Below, piece after piece: positions 5,732 through 6,951 of a DNA stretch of 6,951 bases (within the stretch, counting starts at the first letter, position 1; each line of letters starts with the position of its first letter). Source of the DNA: DATKYV01 sp035528275 (GTDB lineage Bacteria > Acidobacteriota > Terriglobia > UBA7540); assembly GCA_035528275.1 (NCBI GenBank), contig DATKYV010000097.1:1-6951 (forward strand), read 5' to 3'. The notes under the pieces are model-generated. The model did not search any database. It was not told the origin of the DNA and saw nothing but the letters and a program-made list of their open reading frames with translations. The translations under genes and the position numbers were made by a program.

Positions 5732-6130
5732 CTACCCGGCCGGGCGGGAGGCGTTCGAGCGTTCCCAGTCCTCGAAGACGCCCAGATCCTTGCGGATGGA
5801 TTGCAGAACGAAGGCCACGACTCCGGCGTCGTCGAGGAAGCCGGCGCCGGGAATGAAATCCGGTATGAGGTCCAGCGGATTGACAAAATAGAGGACGGCG
5901 GCGACAGCCAGGACAACCGTCCGCCAGGGGACCAGGGTGTACTTGCCGCTCACCCAGGCGCGCAGCAGGCGAAAGAGCGCGTTCAGGCCCTCCCAGAATT
6001 TCGCGACTTTCCCCCGGTTCTGGCGGGCCTTGTCGGCGGCATCGTCGAGCAGATTCCGGAGCCTCTCGGCGTCGCGAGCGAACGCCTCAGCCTTTCTCCT
6101 CGTCCTTTCGAAGGTCCAGGGCTCGGCCAT
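5732..6130 (-). CDS. DUF1232 (YkvA-like) small membrane protein
   Basis: A 132-residue protein. Residues 1-45 are highly charged and probably helical; about 46-68 are amphipathic (FWEGLNALFRLLRAW). The DUF1232 signature follows: a hydrophobic stretch TVVLAVAAVLYFV (71-83) and then NPLDLIPDFIPGAGFLDD (84-101), with the characteristic PxDLIPDxIPxxGxxDD pattern. It ends with a variable tail (DWERSNASRPAG). Proteins of this family are small inner-membrane proteins of uncertain role. The ATG at 6130 is preceded closely by GAGGA (6138-6134), and TATAAT on the minus strand at 6151-6146 may be its -10 box. The Gfo/Idh/MocA gene lies 108 bases downstream on the same strand and could be cotranscribed, though no functional tie is evident. 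Confidence 0.88.
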   Translation of the reverse strand: MAEPWTFERTRRKAEAFARDAERLRNLLDDAADKARQNRGKVAKFWEGLNALFRLLRAWVSGKYTLVPWRTVVLAVAAVLYFVNPLDLIPDFIPGAGFLDDAGVVAFVLQSIRKDLGVFEDWERSNASRPAG

Positions 6131-6145
6131 GATTCCTCACACCTA

Positions 6146-6151
6146 ATTATA
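6146..6151 (-). promoter_or_regulatory. perfect TATAAT, possible -10 box of the DUF1232 gene
   Basis: The minus strand reads GCGTTATAATTAGG upstream of the DUF1232 start. A start of transcription about 7 bases on would fall near 6139, directly before the GAGGA ribosome site, leaving a leader of roughly 9 bases. No sequence close to TTGACA lies 16-18 bases upstream (ACGATA at 17), which lowers confidence. Confidence 0.35.
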
Positions 6152-6188
6152 ACGCCTCGTCGCGTTTGTATCGTCCCTCTCCGGCACC

Positions 6189-6284
6189 TGTAGCGCCCAC
6201 CTTCAGGTGGGCACTTCAGAGGGGGCACAGCCTCAAAATGCCGACCTCCCGGTATCACCGGGACAGGTTCCGGTCGGCGCTACA
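6189..6284. repeat. REP-like palindromic element (TGTAGCGCC ends)
   Basis: A 96-bp element between TGTAGCGCC (6189-6197) and GGCGCTACA (6276-6284), an exact 9-base inverted repeat that extends to 12 of 13 as TGTAGCGCC(C/G)ACC. Inside are hairpins in series: GCCCACC-TTCA-GGTGGGC (6195-6212, perfect 7-base stem); a weaker GAGG/CCTC stem (6219-6234); and GCCGACC/GGTCGGC (6240-6246/6272-6278) enclosing TCCCGGT-ATC-ACCGGGA (6247-6263). It reads as two repeat units in opposite orientation, like a BIME in enterobacteria. It lies between tryptophanase and the DUF1232 gene, both on the minus strand, where it could also weaken read-through or protect the tryptophanase mRNA 3' end. Such TAGCGCC-headed palindromes remind me of dispersed repeats in Acidobacteriota; that link is from memory. 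Confidence 0.65.
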
Positions 6285-6312
6285 TCTACCTATCCTGCGG
6301 CCCGTTGCGAAA

Positions 6313-6951
6313 TCAGATCGGCTGCAACTGCGCGGTGAAATGCCGCAGGAACGGCGCTTCGTGGACGATCTTCATGCCTCGAATCTTCTCACGCCGCTTC
6401 CAGACTTCCAGAATCACCTCGACCACGTAGTCGATGTGGCTCTGCGTGTAAACGCGCCGGGGGATGGCCAGCCTCACCAGGTCCATGGCGGCGTGCTCGC
6501 CGAACATGAGCGTGCCGATTTCCACGGATCGGATGCCGCCTTCCAGATAGAGCTCGGCGGCGAGCGCCACGCCGGGGAAAGAAGCCGGCGGGATGTGAGG
6601 CAGGAAAGCGCGGGCGTCGAGGTAAATAGCGTGCCCGCCCGGCGGCTGCACGATGGGCACGCCCTCGGCCGAGATATGCCGGCCGAGATAAGCCGTCGAG
6701 GCGATGCGATATTTGAGATAGTCCTCTTCCAGAGCCTCCTCCAATCCCACTGCCACTGCCTCCAGGTCGCGGCCCGCGAGACCGCCGTAAGTGGGATAGC
6801 CCTCGGTGAGAATGAGCAGGTTCTCCTCCTGCTGGGCGAGCGCATCGTTGTTGGTGCAGAGAAAGCCGCCGATATTCGCCATACCGTCCTTCTTGGCCGA
6901 CATCGTGCAGCCGTCGCCCAGCGCGAACATCTCCTGCGCGATCTGCTTGGG
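6313..6951 (-). CDS. tnaA: tryptophanase (C-terminal 212 residues, start beyond right edge)
   Basis: The C-terminal part of a PLP-dependent beta-eliminating lyase of the tryptophanase/tyrosine phenol-lyase family, which splits L-tryptophan to indole, pyruvate and ammonia in the cytoplasm. The fragment opens in the catalytic region: DGCTMSAKKD, where the second Lys (codon at 6891-6889) corresponds to the PLP Schiff-base Lys270 of E. coli TnaA. EGYPTYGGLAGRDLEA, GGHAIYLDAR, IPRRVYTQSHID and RHFTAQL follow, all family landmarks. Two positions favour tryptophanase over tyrosine phenol-lyase: Ile in SVEIGTL, where phenol-lyase has its specificity Arg (MERG), and His in RHFTA, where phenol-lyase has Phe. 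About 190 residues follow the lysine, close to the E. coli length, so roughly 250 N-terminal residues are missing. Any leader peptide or promoter lies outside the window. Confidence 0.92.
   Translation of the reverse strand, partial: PKQIAQEMFALGDGCTMSAKKDGMANIGGFLCTNNDALAQQEENLLILTEGYPTYGGLAGRDLEAVAVGLEEALEEDYLKYRIASTAYLGRHISAEGVPIVQPPGGHAIYLDARAFLPHIPPASFPGVALAAELYLEGGIRSVEIGTLMFGEHAAMDLVRLAIPRRVYTQSHIDYVVEVILEVWKRREKIRGMKIVHEAPFLRHFTAQLQPI

Noticed and set aside
1..6951. CRISPR array, tRNA, rRNA, prophage or toxin-antitoxin module
   Set aside because: No regularly spaced repeats, tRNA-like cloverleaf, rRNA sequence or phage/toxin gene was seen on either strand.

Overview
The window is GC-rich bacterial DNA with seven recognisable protein genes, two of them cut by the window edges. 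Lineage: an Acidobacteriota-type genome is my best guess. It rests on gene content (a fused gamma-delta 2-oxoacid:ferredoxin oxidoreductase, a Gfo/Idh/MocA dehydrogenase, a B12-binding radical SAM protein) and on the style of the intergenic repeats (TGTAGCGCC-type palindromes, GGGGATTG/GGATTAGG spacers). This is inference; no marker gene is present.

Layout, left to right. 1-1200, minus strand: an operon for a 2-oxoacid:ferredoxin oxidoreductase, with a fused gamma-delta subunit (265-1200) followed by the start of the alpha subunit (190 down to 1, cut). 1201-1606: a divergent intergenic region of about 400 bases, unusually rich in inverted repeats, including a leader in which one CCCGCCC segment can pair with either of two partners. 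1607-3223, plus strand: a B12-binding-type radical SAM protein. 3224-3605: an intergenic region holding a 103-bp MITE-like element with perfect terminal inverted repeats and TA flanks, then a hairpin followed by TTTT. 3606-4556, plus strand: a polytopic membrane protein I do not recognise. 4595-5623, minus strand: a Gfo/Idh/MocA oxidoreductase with a GFOR-like active site. 5732-6130, minus strand: a small DUF1232 (YkvA-like) membrane protein. 6131-6312: an intergenic region with a REP-like palindromic element. 6313-6951, minus strand: the C-terminal 212 residues of tryptophanase.

How the genes relate: tryptophanase releases pyruvate, indole and ammonia, and a 2-oxoacid:ferredoxin oxidoreductase can oxidise a 2-oxoacid such as pyruvate to acyl-CoA with reduced ferredoxin. 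Both suit amino-acid catabolism under low oxygen, but they are about 5 kb apart in separate transcription units, so the link is only suggestive. The other genes look like independent units. I see no CRISPR, phage, toxin-antitoxin or clear defence system. The best candidates for something undescribed are the structured leader of the radical SAM gene with its orphan enzyme, and the two palindromic elements.
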